Source: an uncultured Crocinitomix sp.
Lineage (GTDB): Bacteria; Bacteroidota; Bacteroidia; Flavobacteriales_D; Crocinitomicaceae
Length of the DNA: 64,000 nt
Direction of reading: 5' to 3'
Assembly: GCA_937136425.1 (NCBI GenBank)
Contig: CAKZON010000114.1
Location: 1 to 64,000 of the forward strand
Positions within the stretch are counted from its first letter, which is position 1, and each line of letters begins with the position of its first letter. The notes under the pieces are model-generated. The model was not told where the DNA came from, ran no database searches, and saw only the letters and a program-made list of their open reading frames with translations. Positions 16,325-24,707 of this stretch are shown piece by piece. Both the position numbers and the translations under genes were made by a program.

Positions 16325-16361
16325 TCCATAATATCTTACCCACCTTTGGAGAAAAAAAGAT

Positions 16362-16781
16362 ATGATATACGGAATTACACTTATTATTTTAAGCATCTTG
16401 GCGGTACCGTCATTAATCCTTTCTAAGCGTCCTGATGCGCAAGAACTTCTTAACAAAATAGCCCCCTACCAAGGATGGATTGGTTTAGTGTTTTGTTTTT
16501 GGGGAGTTTGGGGAATTATTCAAGCCATTCTCAACATTAGCCTATTAGGAGATTTTCCAATTTGGTGGGTGACATGGATGGCAGGAAGCGTTGTTGAAGC
16601 CGTTTTAGGGTTTATACTAGGTTATGGAATGATTAATCAACTTTTACTTTCTAAAAATGAAGAAGCAAAAAAGAAAGGAAAAGCGCTTTTAGCAAAACTA
16701 GCACCAATTCAAGGAAAAATGGGCGTGTTAGGAATCATTGTAGGAGTATGGATGATTATTGCAAGTTTTCTATTTCTATAG
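16362..16781 (+). CDS. small integral membrane protein, 139 aa
   Basis: Hydrophobic segments at about residues 2-20, 38-60, 70-95 and 118-138 suggest four membrane helices. Two polar loops each contain a related motif, [13 protein letters not shown] and [13 protein letters not shown], so the protein looks like two homologous halves with two helices each. I do not recognise a named family. It is the first gene of the six-gene run ending at 20393, preceded by a TTTGGAGAAAAAAAG leader. It probably forms part of a membrane complex with the SPFH protein. Confidence 0.65.
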   Translation: MIYGITLIILSILAVPSLILSKRPDAQELLNKIAPYQGWIGLVFCFWGVWGIIQAILNISLLGDFPIWWVTWMAGSVVEAVLGFILGYGMINQLLLSKNEEAKKKGKALLAKLAPIQGKMGVLGIIVGVWMIIASFLFL

Positions 16782-16814
16782 TCTCCTCATTATTTAATTA
16801 ATAAATCTAGAATT

Positions 16815-17012
16815 ATGACAAAAATTGGATCAACGCTAATTGGACTAGGCATACTTGCGATTATTTTAAATTTTGCCAACATGGTACCTAATGTATTGCT
16901 GTGGATATATAACTGGGGAGAAGGAGTTGCTTGGGGAATAAAACTAGGATTAATAGCAGTGGGAGCAATCCTATTATTAGTTGGAAGAAGAGAAAAAGAA
17001 GAAGGAACTTAA
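16815..17012 (+). CDS. small two-helix membrane protein, 65 aa
   Basis: Two predicted membrane helices (about residues 5-28 and 38-57) are joined by a short WIYNWGEG loop. The tail RREKEEGT is charged, probably cytoplasmic. It lies 33 bases after the four-helix protein and 12 bases before the next gene, so it is part of the same transcript. No family is recognised. Small anchors of this kind often recruit peripheral proteins to the membrane, and here the SPFH protein and zinc-ribbon proteins are the candidates. Confidence 0.6.
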   Translation: MTKIGSTLIGLGILAIILNFANMVPNVLLWIYNWGEGVAWGIKLGLIAVGAILLLVGRREKEEGT

Positions 17013-17024
17013 AAAAGGAAAATT

Positions 17025-17960
17025 ATGGGACTATTTAGTAAACTAAAAAAAGTAACAAAAGAGGTTACAGGAATCGATTTGGAAGGAGCTGATGAAGCTA
17101 AAATTGATGCCAATGATTCTCAAAAAGAAGAGAACACATACGATAATGGCTCTAATAAATTCATTGGAAATGTAGAATTACCCGCAGGTTGGGAAGATTA
17201 TACAGGTAAAGAATTGAGATACCACACCACACAATTATTATTGCAGATTTCGAACGTCGCAGACGGAGATGCAGAAGCTAGAACATTAGGATTTAAAGAC
17301 GAAGATCATTTTCGTGCTTTGCATGAAATTTCGAATAACTCAGATTATTTTCCAGAGTTACTAGATGCAGAAGGCAATCTAGACCAAGGAGCTTCTACGA
17401 TCGAATATCAAAACTCGGTACGAGAGCAAGCAAAAAACATGGAAGGTGAAGGAGAAATTTTAGCCCCAATTGATGGAGTTTCATGCGCCACTTGGGCAAG
17501 TGCTAACGCTAAAATTGCAAGTAACGGTGATTGGACAGATGAAGTTTTAACCATTATTAGCGGAGATAAAGCTAAATGGGACAAAGTAAATAATGCCTGG
17601 CAAGAACGCATGTCAAATGACACATCTTTTGTTATTGCGCAAATTTATGGAGATGCTTTTAATGCAAGTGCAACAGGGAATTTAGGAGGAATGGCTGACA
17701 TTAATGAAACTAATTTCCCCTTTGAGAAATACATAGAGGTATCTGTAGCTATGAAGCACATGACAGATCAAGGAAAGGATCCTCAACAAGCCTTGAGTTT
17801 ATTCGACTTGACAGTAGCTGATTATTCAAACGTAAGTACATTTTGGAGTAATAAACAAAATGAAAACATAAACTATTACCACGAACTGCGCATACAGCTT
17901 GAGGAGAAATTTGATAAAAAATATGAGGCCGGGGATCTTAATGACGATATCTCTTTCTAG
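17025..17960 (+). CDS. conserved-looking acidic protein of the SPFH module, 311 aa
   Basis: The N-terminus MGLFSKLKKVTKEVTG is a basic amphipathic helix, shared in style with the SPFH gene's MGLFNQFKSV start and suited to membrane surface contact. After an acidic linker comes a globular region with AGWEDYTGKELRYHTTQLLLQISN (in pieces from about residue 55) and a Trp-containing C-terminal half. There is no signal peptide or membrane helix. I do not recognise the function. It is 2 bases from the next gene and is clearly an operon member. Confidence 0.65.
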   Translation: MGLFSKLKKVTKEVTGIDLEGADEAKIDANDSQKEENTYDNGSNKFIGNVELPAGWEDYTGKELRYHTTQLLLQISNVADGDAEARTLGFKDEDHFRALHEISNNSDYFPELLDAEGNLDQGASTIEYQNSVREQAKNMEGEGEILAPIDGVSCATWASANAKIASNGDWTDEVLTIISGDKAKWDKVNNAWQERMSNDTSFVIAQIYGDAFNASATGNLGGMADINETNFPFEKYIEVSVAMKHMTDQGKDPQQALSLFDLTVADYSNVSTFWSNKQNENINYYHELRIQLEEKFDKKYEAGDLNDDISF

Positions 17961-17962
17961 AA

Positions 17963-18565
17963 ATGTTCGGTAAAAAAAGAAAAATCAAAAAAGAAGAAGC
18001 GCTAAATAAATTGAAGAATGATGAAACTCAACGATTGCAAATAGAACAGCATATCGCCGAGTTTCATGTTCAGCTTTCCAGTCTACAAAAAAAAGGATTG
18101 CATAACAAAGATGAATGGCAGTCTGTTTTGTCAAACTATAAGGTTACTGCTTTAACAGCATTAGAACTAGAAACTATTGAAAAATCTGGAGTTCCGCTTA
18201 CTAAAAGTGCTTACCCAGTTGAGTTTAACAGAGCTTTAACCAGCTTTATTCAAATTGCAGCGCAGGAGACAGAAGCACTACTCTTAGAGTTAAAGAATAG
18301 TGAAAGTGTTGCAATGCTTCATCATTTCAAAGATGAACTGTCAAGCATAAAGCAAGTTACTTTATTGAGTTATATCGAGCAAGCAAAACCAAAAATGAAT
18401 GTCAGTGCTATTTTTCAAAATGCTGCTCCCTCACTTAATCAGTATTCAAAATATGCCACAACAGACAAAGTGGAGAGTATTAAATGTAAAACATGTGGAG
18501 CAGCCCGTTTAGAAACAGACCAATATGATGTTTGTTTTTATTGCGGAACCCCTCTTTTCGAATAA
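17963..18565 (+). CDS. helical protein with C-terminal zinc ribbon, 200 aa
   Basis: Residues 1-165 are helical, with a basic N-terminus (MFGKKRKIKKEEA). The last 30 residues contain CKTCGAA and CFYCGTPLF, two CxxC knuckles making a zinc ribbon. The layout of a helical body plus a terminal zinc ribbon occurs in proteins encoded beside SPFH and PspA-like genes. The gene sits 2 bases after the preceding frame and 8 bases before the next. It probably acts in the cytosol as a partner of the SPFH scaffold. Confidence 0.65.
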   Translation: MFGKKRKIKKEEALNKLKNDETQRLQIEQHIAEFHVQLSSLQKKGLHNKDEWQSVLSNYKVTALTALELETIEKSGVPLTKSAYPVEFNRALTSFIQIAAQETEALLLELKNSESVAMLHHFKDELSSIKQVTLLSYIEQAKPKMNVSAIFQNAAPSLNQYSKYATTDKVESIKCKTCGAARLETDQYDVCFYCGTPLFE

Positions 18566-18573
18566 AAAAAATC

Positions 18574-19368
18574 ATGTCTAAAAAAGAAGAATTAATCCAA
18601 AAATGGGACGTATTTCTAGCTAAAATAGAAGAACGATTTAATGATTTATTGGCAGAAGCAAATGAAAATTGGCCTTTGGTAATAGAACAATTAGAGTATG
18701 ATAGTAGTGTCATTTCAAATGCTTGGAATGGCATCAGTAATCAAGTAGATAGTCTTCAAAATAAAATTGATGACACATGGGATGAAAAAATGGATCCGCT
18801 ATTTGGAATGATGGATGAAGTATCAGGGGCTGAAAGAATGGAGCAGCTTTATAAAGGCAAGGATTTGGATAATAAAATGTCTGGCATCCTTACAGAACAA
18901 CGCATAAAAATTAGCGCTGATGCTGGACGAAAGATTTATGCCAACGTTATTGCACATATTGATTTAAATAAAATACACGCTTGCAAACAATGTAGCGCGC
19001 CATTGCCAATTCAAATTTACTCCTTCGTTGCAAAAAACATAAAATGTGACGCATGTGGAACAGTAAATTCCTACGAACCTGATTCTCGAATTCGCTCTTT
19101 AGAATACTATGCTATGAATCAATTAGCAGAAGAATTAGTCATTTCTGAAATTGTAAGAGAAGAGGAAATTGGATATGAAATGTGGAAACTAGATGCTCGC
19201 ATTGCTAGTGAAAAAATAATTGTAGATGAATTATCAAAAGAATTGGTTATCGTACGAAAAAAACGCATTAACACCTATTACAATTATTTAATTGAAAACA
19301 TTGCTGATAAAGCAACAATTTATGAAAATCAAAAAAATGAACGCTTAAAATGGGCGGAAAAGGTTTAA
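18574..19368 (+). CDS. helical protein with internal zinc-binding knuckles, 264 aa
   Basis: The frame can be extended upstream to 18532, but the ATG at 18574 (MSKKEELIQKW) avoids overlap with the previous gene. The body is coiled and helical. In the middle, about residues 130-165, CKQCSAPLP and CDACGTVNSY form a second zinc-ribbon-like site of the operon. The C-terminus is a long basic coiled coil. It probably pairs with the preceding zinc-ribbon protein. I cannot name the family. Confidence 0.65.
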   Translation: MSKKEELIQKWDVFLAKIEERFNDLLAEANENWPLVIEQLEYDSSVISNAWNGISNQVDSLQNKIDDTWDEKMDPLFGMMDEVSGAERMEQLYKGKDLDNKMSGILTEQRIKISADAGRKIYANVIAHIDLNKIHACKQCSAPLPIQIYSFVAKNIKCDACGTVNSYEPDSRIRSLEYYAMNQLAEELVISEIVREEEIGYEMWKLDARIASEKIIVDELSKELVIVRKKRINTYYNYLIENIADKATIYENQKNERLKWAEKV

Positions 19369-19400
19369 AACAGCACTTCTAATTCATTAAAAACAAAAAA

Positions 19401-20393
19401 ATGGGACTATTCAATCAATTCAAATCAGTTATTCAATGGGAAAACCCTGGGCAAAATGAATTATTTGTAAAATTTACTGACCGTGGAGATGAAATCAAAA
19501 ACGCATCAAAACTCATATTGCTTCCTGGACAAGGATGCATATTCACTTATGAAGGAGAAATTAAAGGTGTTTTTGAAGAAGAGGGAATTTATGACATAAA
19601 TACTGACAACAAGCCTTTTCTCACTACAATTAAAAAGTTCCTGGCATTAAGTGTTGAAAGTGAGCATGTTGTTGGTATTTGGTTTTATAAAAAAGGTGAT
19701 TTATTGAATATAAGATGGGGAACGCGCGCTCCAATTACCTATGTCGATCCCATTTATACTTTCCCTGTTGAACTAAGGTGTTTTGGGAACTTCTCGTTAA
19801 CAATAACTACACCTGAAGAGTTTTTTCGAAATGTTGTGGCGGGTGAAGAACTTTTTTGTGTTTCAGAACTGCAAGAAATACTAATTTCTCGATTAGTACA
19901 ACCACTTACAGACTATTTAGCCAATGCAAAATTCTCTTATGCCGAGATAGATTCCAATGTAAATGAAATTGCATTAAATGCAACAGAAAAAACAGCTGAT
20001 ATTTTTATTCAACTTGGTTTTAGATTAACTGATTATAGAATTGAAGGAACTTCATTTACTGATGCAACAAATGCACAAATTGCTAAAATAACAACGGTGC
20101 AAGCAGATGTGCAAGCTGCACGCATGGCAGGATTAGACTATACACAAATGGAACAATTAAAAGCCATGCGAGATGCAGCTAAAAATGAAGGAGGCGCAGC
20201 TGGAATTGGAATGGGATTAGGAGCTGGAATGCAAGCAAGACAGAATATGAGTCAAGGTCTTACACAGCCTCCCGTAAATGCAGAAAAATCTGCAATGGAA
20301 AAATTAAAAGAACTAAAATCTCTATTTGAAATGGAATTAATTTCAGAAGAGGAATATAAACTCAAAAAGGAGAAAATTCTTAACCAATTGTAG
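19401..20393 (+). CDS. SPFH-domain protein with SHOCT tail (YdjI-like)
   Basis: The 330-residue protein resembles the virion-core/YdjI-type SPFH family. An amphipathic N-terminus (MGLFNQFKSVIQWENPG) precedes KASKLILLPGQGCIFTYEGEI and a long SPFH body (about residues 20-220). The ITTVQADVQAARMAG helix, a Gly-rich linker (GIGMGLGAGMQARQ) and a C-terminal SHOCT helix pair (EKLKELKSLFEMELISEEEYK) follow. SPFH proteins build membrane-bound oligomeric scaffolds, and in Bacillus subtilis ydjI lies in an operon with pspA and ydjG. No PspA is visible here; the zinc-ribbon and small membrane proteins are its likely partners. It closes the operon. Confidence 0.8.
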   Translation: MGLFNQFKSVIQWENPGQNELFVKFTDRGDEIKNASKLILLPGQGCIFTYEGEIKGVFEEEGIYDINTDNKPFLTTIKKFLALSVESEHVVGIWFYKKGDLLNIRWGTRAPITYVDPIYTFPVELRCFGNFSLTITTPEEFFRNVVAGEELFCVSELQEILISRLVQPLTDYLANAKFSYAEIDSNVNEIALNATEKTADIFIQLGFRLTDYRIEGTSFTDATNAQIAKITTVQADVQAARMAGLDYTQMEQLKAMRDAAKNEGGAAGIGMGLGAGMQARQNMSQGLTQPPVNAEKSAMEKLKELKSLFEMELISEEEYKLKKEKILNQL

Positions 20394-20431
20394 AACGATT
20401 GACATTGCTCATGACCAAATACCTAACGCAC

Positions 20432-20454
20432 AAAAAGGGTCCCACCTTTTTTAT
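20432..20454 (+). terminator. intrinsic terminator of the SPFH module
   Basis: AAAAAGG (20432-20438), a six-base loop and CCTTTTTT (from 20445) form a seven-base-pair stem with a T run. It lies about 40 bases after the SPFH stop codon. The rest of 20394-20728 holds no gene; a GTGCC-GAAGTT-GGCAC hairpin at 20697-20712 sits just upstream of the next start. Confidence 0.6.
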
Positions 20455-20696
20455 AACGTATTAACCGATTGAATTGATTTCCTCTAACCTGCTTTAATTA
20501 ATCTGAAAAGGTTTCAATTTAATACTGAACAAAATCAAATTTTCCAACAATTGAAAAGAGATTAATGACTGTCTTTTTTCATAAAAATAGACAGGTATAA
20601 AATAACATTAGTTTTTATCATATGTTTTTTAAGTGTCTGAAATATCTGGACACCCATTCGCTAGTTTTGGATTGTGATATCACTCTTCAAACCTGG

Positions 20697-20712
20697 GTGC
20701 CGAAGTTGGCAC
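20697..20712 (+). promoter_or_regulatory. leader hairpin upstream of T9SS cargo gene
   Basis: A five-base-pair hairpin, GTGCC-GAAGTT-GGCAC, ends 16 bases before the ATG of the following gene. Nearby CACCCA (20651) and TGGGTG (20694) could form a longer outer stem enclosing about 40 bases. This suggests a structured leader, although the stems are short. Confidence 0.3.
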
Positions 20713-20728
20713 TTATAAAACAAAAATT

Positions 20729-21892
20729 ATGAAAAATAAACAAACGTTTAAAAAAGCTATGTTCACGACTATGCTTTCAATTTTAACAACGCTATCTTCT
20801 TGGGCTAGCACCTCGAGTTTTGAGACAGTCCCCTGCGGAGGTTCTTCCTTTTATGCGCTAGGCACTGGTTGTTTCGGTGCTTGGACAGTAAACTTACCTG
20901 ATGGAACTTTTTATACTGCTACAGCACATTCCATCACTGTTGATTGGGGAACCACAACTGGTACGGGAAGTGTTTTTGTTACCATTGATTGTGATGGACT
21001 CGGAACAACTACAGAAACAATTACTGTCAATGTTGTCGCCCCACGCTTAAATCGACCATTGTTGTCAGTACCAAATCATGTTTGCAATAACGAAACATTT
21101 ACGGTTAGTATTCCCCCAGTTGACGGAGCAACAGACTACACTTATACTGTTCCAACGGGCTGGCAAATAAATGGAGAAATAATGACTTCATTGACAACAG
21201 AAGCTACTTCTATTACAGTGACGTCATCCATGTATAGTGCTGGATCAGGACTAATTAAGGCGCGTGCCAATGGAGGGACATGTTCTATGGACAGTCATAA
21301 CGCTGTAAGAACCATAAGTTATGGGGCACTTAGCCCTACGATTTTAGGGCCATCATCAGCTGATTTAGGAGACCTTGTCACTTTCGTAGCTACATATTAC
21401 CCATATACAGATATAGAATGGTCGTATCCAGATGCTTGGGCTTTTGGAGCTCCAGAAAATCATATTTTACATGCAATGGCGGACGGTTCAACAGGAACGT
21501 ACCCTGTAACTTTCAATGCCAATTTATGTGGTATTCCTGTATCGGCATTCAGAACCATTACGATTTATGAAGGAGAAAATCCAGGTGGTGGCGTGATTGT
21601 ACCAGCTTTTACGCGCGGAGCAATATCTGACAATTCAGGCCAGATAGAGACCCCAGTAGAAATAACGACTTATCCAAACCCGTCTCAAGGAGTTTTTGAT
21701 GTTTTAGTAGAACACAATGAGTTACCTTTTGAAATTAATGTTTACGATCAGTTGGGACAAGTGGTTTATCATTCGACAGAAGAAAATCAGCAGGTAAGTC
21801 TTGATTTGCAACATTTACCAAAGGGAATATACATATTACAAGTATCAAATAGTACGCTTAACCAAACCGTTAAACTTAGCTTAGTAGATTAA
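20729..21892 (+). CDS. secreted protein with T9SS type A sorting domain
   Basis: A 387-residue exported protein. A Sec signal peptide (about residues 1-26, ending near SSWAS) is followed by PKD/Ig-like beta domains with paired cysteines. The C-terminal sorting domain of about 75 residues contains TYPNPSQGVFDV, INVYDQLGQVV, LPKGIYILQV and KLSLVD. Such domains direct cargo through the type IX secretion system and are removed at the outer membrane. The cargo function is unknown. It stands alone between hairpins at 20697 and 21905. Confidence 0.85.
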   Translation: MKNKQTFKKAMFTTMLSILTTLSSWASTSSFETVPCGGSSFYALGTGCFGAWTVNLPDGTFYTATAHSITVDWGTTTGTGSVFVTIDCDGLGTTTETITVNVVAPRLNRPLLSVPNHVCNNETFTVSIPPVDGATDYTYTVPTGWQINGEIMTSLTTEATSITVTSSMYSAGSGLIKARANGGTCSMDSHNAVRTISYGALSPTILGPSSADLGDLVTFVATYYPYTDIEWSYPDAWAFGAPENHILHAMADGSTGTYPVTFNANLCGIPVSAFRTITIYEGENPGGGVIVPAFTRGAISDNSGQIETPVEITTYPNPSQGVFDVLVEHNELPFEINVYDQLGQVVYHSTEENQQVSLDLQHLPKGIYILQVSNSTLNQTVKLSLVD

Positions 21893-21904
21893 AAAAACTA
21901 AAAT

Positions 21905-21933
21905 GCGACCGCCGTACATTATGCGGTGGTTGC
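21905..21933. terminator. terminator-like hairpin after T9SS cargo gene
   Basis: GCGACCGCCG (21905-21914) and CGGTGGTTGC (21924-21933) pair over ten positions with two G-U pairs. It begins 13 bases after the stop codon. The plus-strand T run is weak, so termination efficiency is doubtful. The rest of 21934-22201 shows no gene. Confidence 0.4.
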
Positions 21934-22201
21934 ATTAACACACCACAAGCTGCACTAAAATGATTTACAGAAAATCAAAGTAATATAAAATTGCGGCCAC
22001 GGATTAGAGTAAACTGAGAATCTTTGAATATGAAATTTTATACAGTATGTTTTAGTTATTTATGAGTTGTTGACCAATTCAATTTATAAATTCTCAATCG
22101 TTTTGCCAAGTGGAACCGACAAACGCTACATATACGAATGATTCTTTTTGATTCAGTCGTACCTACATGTAAAAAGTAAAGCACGGATTTTGAATTCTAG
22201 C

Positions 22202-23002
22202 TTAAATCATAAATCGAAAACCAAGTAACAAATCCAACCTCCTCCCTTTACTCGGAATCTCTCCTCTATTGTGAATCCAATTATAATTGAATCCTCCAAA
22301 CACACCCCACTTCGTCTGCAATTCCAAATCTAATTGCCCAAAACCTGGTAATGGATAATCGTCTGATGGGTTTGTGGCGTAGGTAAGGTCAAGTGCTTTC
22401 CAATAGGAAAAAGAATACGCATTAGACATTTCAAGCATCAACCAATTATTGAGCATATAATTAATTTTTAAAACTGGTCCTGCAGCAAAATAATAGCCTT
22501 GCGGATCTAGACTTGCCCATGATTGCGAAGGGATAGTGTCAACGGAATAAGTTGATCCGTAAAAATAATCATGATGATTAATACCAATGGAAAACTGGTA
22601 ACGCTTATCAGGTTTATTAAGAGCCCAAGTAAAATCTACCCACCCTATTACTCCACAAGTTAAGGCTGTATTTTCTTTACGATCAATGGCTGAAACATCT
22701 TTTGTTAAGGCTTTTCCTATCGTTAAAAAAACATCTATCAACATTTTATGTTGCCAGTTCCAACTCATTTTGCCACGTTCAAAATTGACATTTCTAAAAC
22801 TAAAATCTCCTGTAAACGCATTTAACTGATGTCGCTCTGGAAAAGGTGCAACTTTATTACTCATAAAGGTATATGTTGGGTTGAGGCCTATATAAGTTTC
22901 ATTTGCCCCATAAATCTCTCCCAAATACTCAAACTTATCCAATCGTTGTGCCAACGAAACTTGATTGATGACTAGAACAAGTAATATTAAAATGTCCTTC
23001 AT
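22202..23002 (-). CDS. outer-membrane-like beta protein, second of a pair
   Basis: The frame opens further upstream, but the start at 23002 (MKDILILLVLVINQVSLAQ) gives a clean signal peptide and places it just after the stop of its partner. The mature part (about 248 residues) is beta-rich, with alternating aromatic strands (RYQFSIGINHHDYFYG, KWGVFGGFNYNW) and a last strand LLGFRFMI ending in an aromatic-hydrophobic pattern. That matches an outer-membrane beta barrel. No named family is recognised. The pair is divergent from a NarL/kinase pair, which may regulate it. Confidence 0.65.
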   Translation of the reverse strand: MKDILILLVLVINQVSLAQRLDKFEYLGEIYGANETYIGLNPTYTFMSNKVAPFPERHQLNAFTGDFSFRNVNFERGKMSWNWQHKMLIDVFLTIGKALTKDVSAIDRKENTALTCGVIGWVDFTWALNKPDKRYQFSIGINHHDYFYGSTYSVDTIPSQSWASLDPQGYYFAAGPVLKINYMLNNWLMLEMSNAYSFSYWKALDLTYATNPSDDYPLPGFGQLDLELQTKWGVFGGFNYNWIHNRGEIPSKGRRLDLLLGFRFMI

Positions 23003-23004
23003 AA

Positions 23005-23916
23005 CTACCGCTTCACAATTGTAACTCCCAAACCTGCAGTAATAAACCAACCTTGATATGGCTTGTAACCGAATTCCCCCAAAGCAGCCATACCAAACTT
23101 TTTTAGTGTCATTTTTCTTTTTTCAATTTGATAACTTCTAAAACCTACTCGAAACCCAAAAGGCAGTACAGATTTAAAATCTTTTACGGTTTCAGTTACC
23201 AAGGCTCCTTCTGCATTTAAATCTTTAAAGCGATTAACTGGAACAAAAAAAGCATCAAAATAAACATCTCTACCTATTGAATTCATTGAGCGTCCAAAGT
23301 GGTCATCAGTTATGATAATATTGGTTAAATTTCTAAAAGTCAACCCTCCATAAAGTCCCATGCTTGATATTTTGGTTTCGTCAATTCCTGACGGGTTTGC
23401 ACCATCTGTATATTCATCAAAATTAAATGGCCCTGATTTCGAATAGAGTCCTCCTCTAAAGCCAAAACGTTTGATATGTTGCGCGGGCGCCATTATGTAA
23501 GTAGTAGAAGTAATAGTCTCACTTGAGGTTCGCGTTTCGGTTTGCTTTAAAACAATTTTGGTGTTTTTAGTAACGTTTCGGTTTGTTAACCAAAAATTGA
23601 CACCTGTATTGAGTTCAAAATTCCCTGGATATTCTTTAAAGCCTATTTTACCTAATGCTAACCAACTTTTATGAATATTAAAATCGATTTCTAAGGGTTG
23701 AACAACCTGCACAAAACCAAATAACCCAAGGTTCATACTCATATTATCCAATCGAAGGTTAGGATACCCTGTATTCATATCCAAATTAAAAAAGTCAAGG
23801 TTAATTGAAACGTTGGGTTCCTTCGGTTCGTCCTTTAATACTTCATAGTTTATTTGTTGATTATAGGCACTTAAGCTAAGTGTCAACATAAATAGTATGC
23901 AAATTCGATTTTTCAT
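23005..23916 (-). CDS. outer-membrane-like beta protein, first of a pair
   Basis: The likely start is MKNRICILFMLTLSLSAYNQ at 23916, giving a signal peptide and about 285 mature residues of alternating strands. There are several Gly-rich turns (GFRGGLYSKSG, SMGLYGGLTF) and a final GWFITAGLGVTIVKR strand. The stop codon lies two bases before its partner's start, so both are made from one message. It probably folds as an outer-membrane barrel or is a surface-exposed protein of a bacterium-specific pair. Function unknown. Confidence 0.65.
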   Translation of the reverse strand: MKNRICILFMLTLSLSAYNQQINYEVLKDEPKEPNVSINLDFFNLDMNTGYPNLRLDNMSMNLGLFGFVQVVQPLEIDFNIHKSWLALGKIGFKEYPGNFELNTGVNFWLTNRNVTKNTKIVLKQTETRTSSETITSTTYIMAPAQHIKRFGFRGGLYSKSGPFNFDEYTDGANPSGIDETKISSMGLYGGLTFRNLTNIIITDDHFGRSMNSIGRDVYFDAFFVPVNRFKDLNAEGALVTETVKDFKSVLPFGFRVGFRSYQIEKRKMTLKKFGMAALGEFGYKPYQGWFITAGLGVTIVKR

Positions 23917-23955
23917 TTTCTTTTTTAGCAAAGGACATGAAAATGAGAAGGTTTT

Positions 23956-24004
23956 GAAATACGCAATTCTTCGTATTTTTAAAAAATACGAAATAGATCG
24001 TATG
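23956..24004. promoter_or_regulatory. 23-bp palindrome in divergent promoter region
   Basis: TTCGTATTTTT (23970-23980) and AAAAATACGAA (23982-23992) are exact inverted copies around one base. Further half-sites GAAATACG (23956) and ATCGTATGG (about 23997) flank it. It lies in the 113-base gap between the outer-membrane gene pair and the NarL-type regulator, a typical place for an operator shared by divergent transcripts. A TAATTTTG promoter-like box (24026-24033) lies next to the regulator start. Confidence 0.55.
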
Positions 24005-24044
24005 GTAATAAAATGAGATTAAGCCTAATTTTGAGTCAAAAAAC

Positions 24045-24689
24045 ATGATTAAAGTCGCAATTGCAGAAGATATCAGTAAAATTGCTGAGGCGCTCAGAGA
24101 AAAAATCCAGTTGTCTTCGGATTTTGCAGTAACCTTTAGTGCAAAAAACGGGAAAGAAATACGAGACTATATTTTTGATGGAAACACCGTTGATGTCATC
24201 ATTATGGATATAAATATGCCCGAAATGGATGGGATTGAAGCAACGCAACTCATTACGACCTTACGACCAAACATCAAGGTAATCATGAGTACAGTTTTTG
24301 ACGACGAGCAGTACTTGTTTGACGCAATCATGTCGGGAGCTTCTGGCTATCTGCTAAAAGACGAACCTCCGGCAAAAATTCATAAATCTATTTTTGAAGC
24401 TTTAGAGGGCGGAGCTCCTATGAGCACAATAATTGCCCAAAAATCACTACAATTGATTCGTAAGAATCATCAAAACGAAGTGAAAATCCAACCTGATTAC
24501 GAATTAACCAAACGTGAACTCGAAATTTTAGAAGAAATATCAAAAGGACTGACATACGATCAAATTTCAGATCGTTTATATATTAGTAACGGAACAGTTC
24601 GAAAACATATTGAAAATATTTACCGAAAAATGAAGGTCCACAATAAGATTGAAGCGATAGAGAAAGGAAAAAAAGGCGGTCTAATTTAG
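24045..24689 (+). CDS. NarL/FixJ-family response regulator
   Basis: A 214-residue regulator: receiver domain (1-120) with acidic AEDI residues, Asp55 in IIMDINMPEMDG and a Lys in YLLKDEPP, then a LuxR-type helix-turn-helix (about 145-210). The latter shows ELTKRELEILEEISKGLTYDQISDRLYISNGTVRKHIENIY in pieces. The next gene is its TPR kinase 18 bases downstream. The palindrome at 23970 is a candidate site for self-regulation or for control of the divergent outer-membrane pair. Confidence 0.9.
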   Translation: MIKVAIAEDISKIAEALREKIQLSSDFAVTFSAKNGKEIRDYIFDGNTVDVIIMDINMPEMDGIEATQLITTLRPNIKVIMSTVFDDEQYLFDAIMSGASGYLLKDEPPAKIHKSIFEALEGGAPMSTIIAQKSLQLIRKNHQNEVKIQPDYELTKRELEILEEISKGLTYDQISDRLYISNGTVRKHIENIYRKMKVHNKIEAIEKGKKGGLI

Positions 24690-24707
24690 GGCAACAATAC
24701 TAACCGA

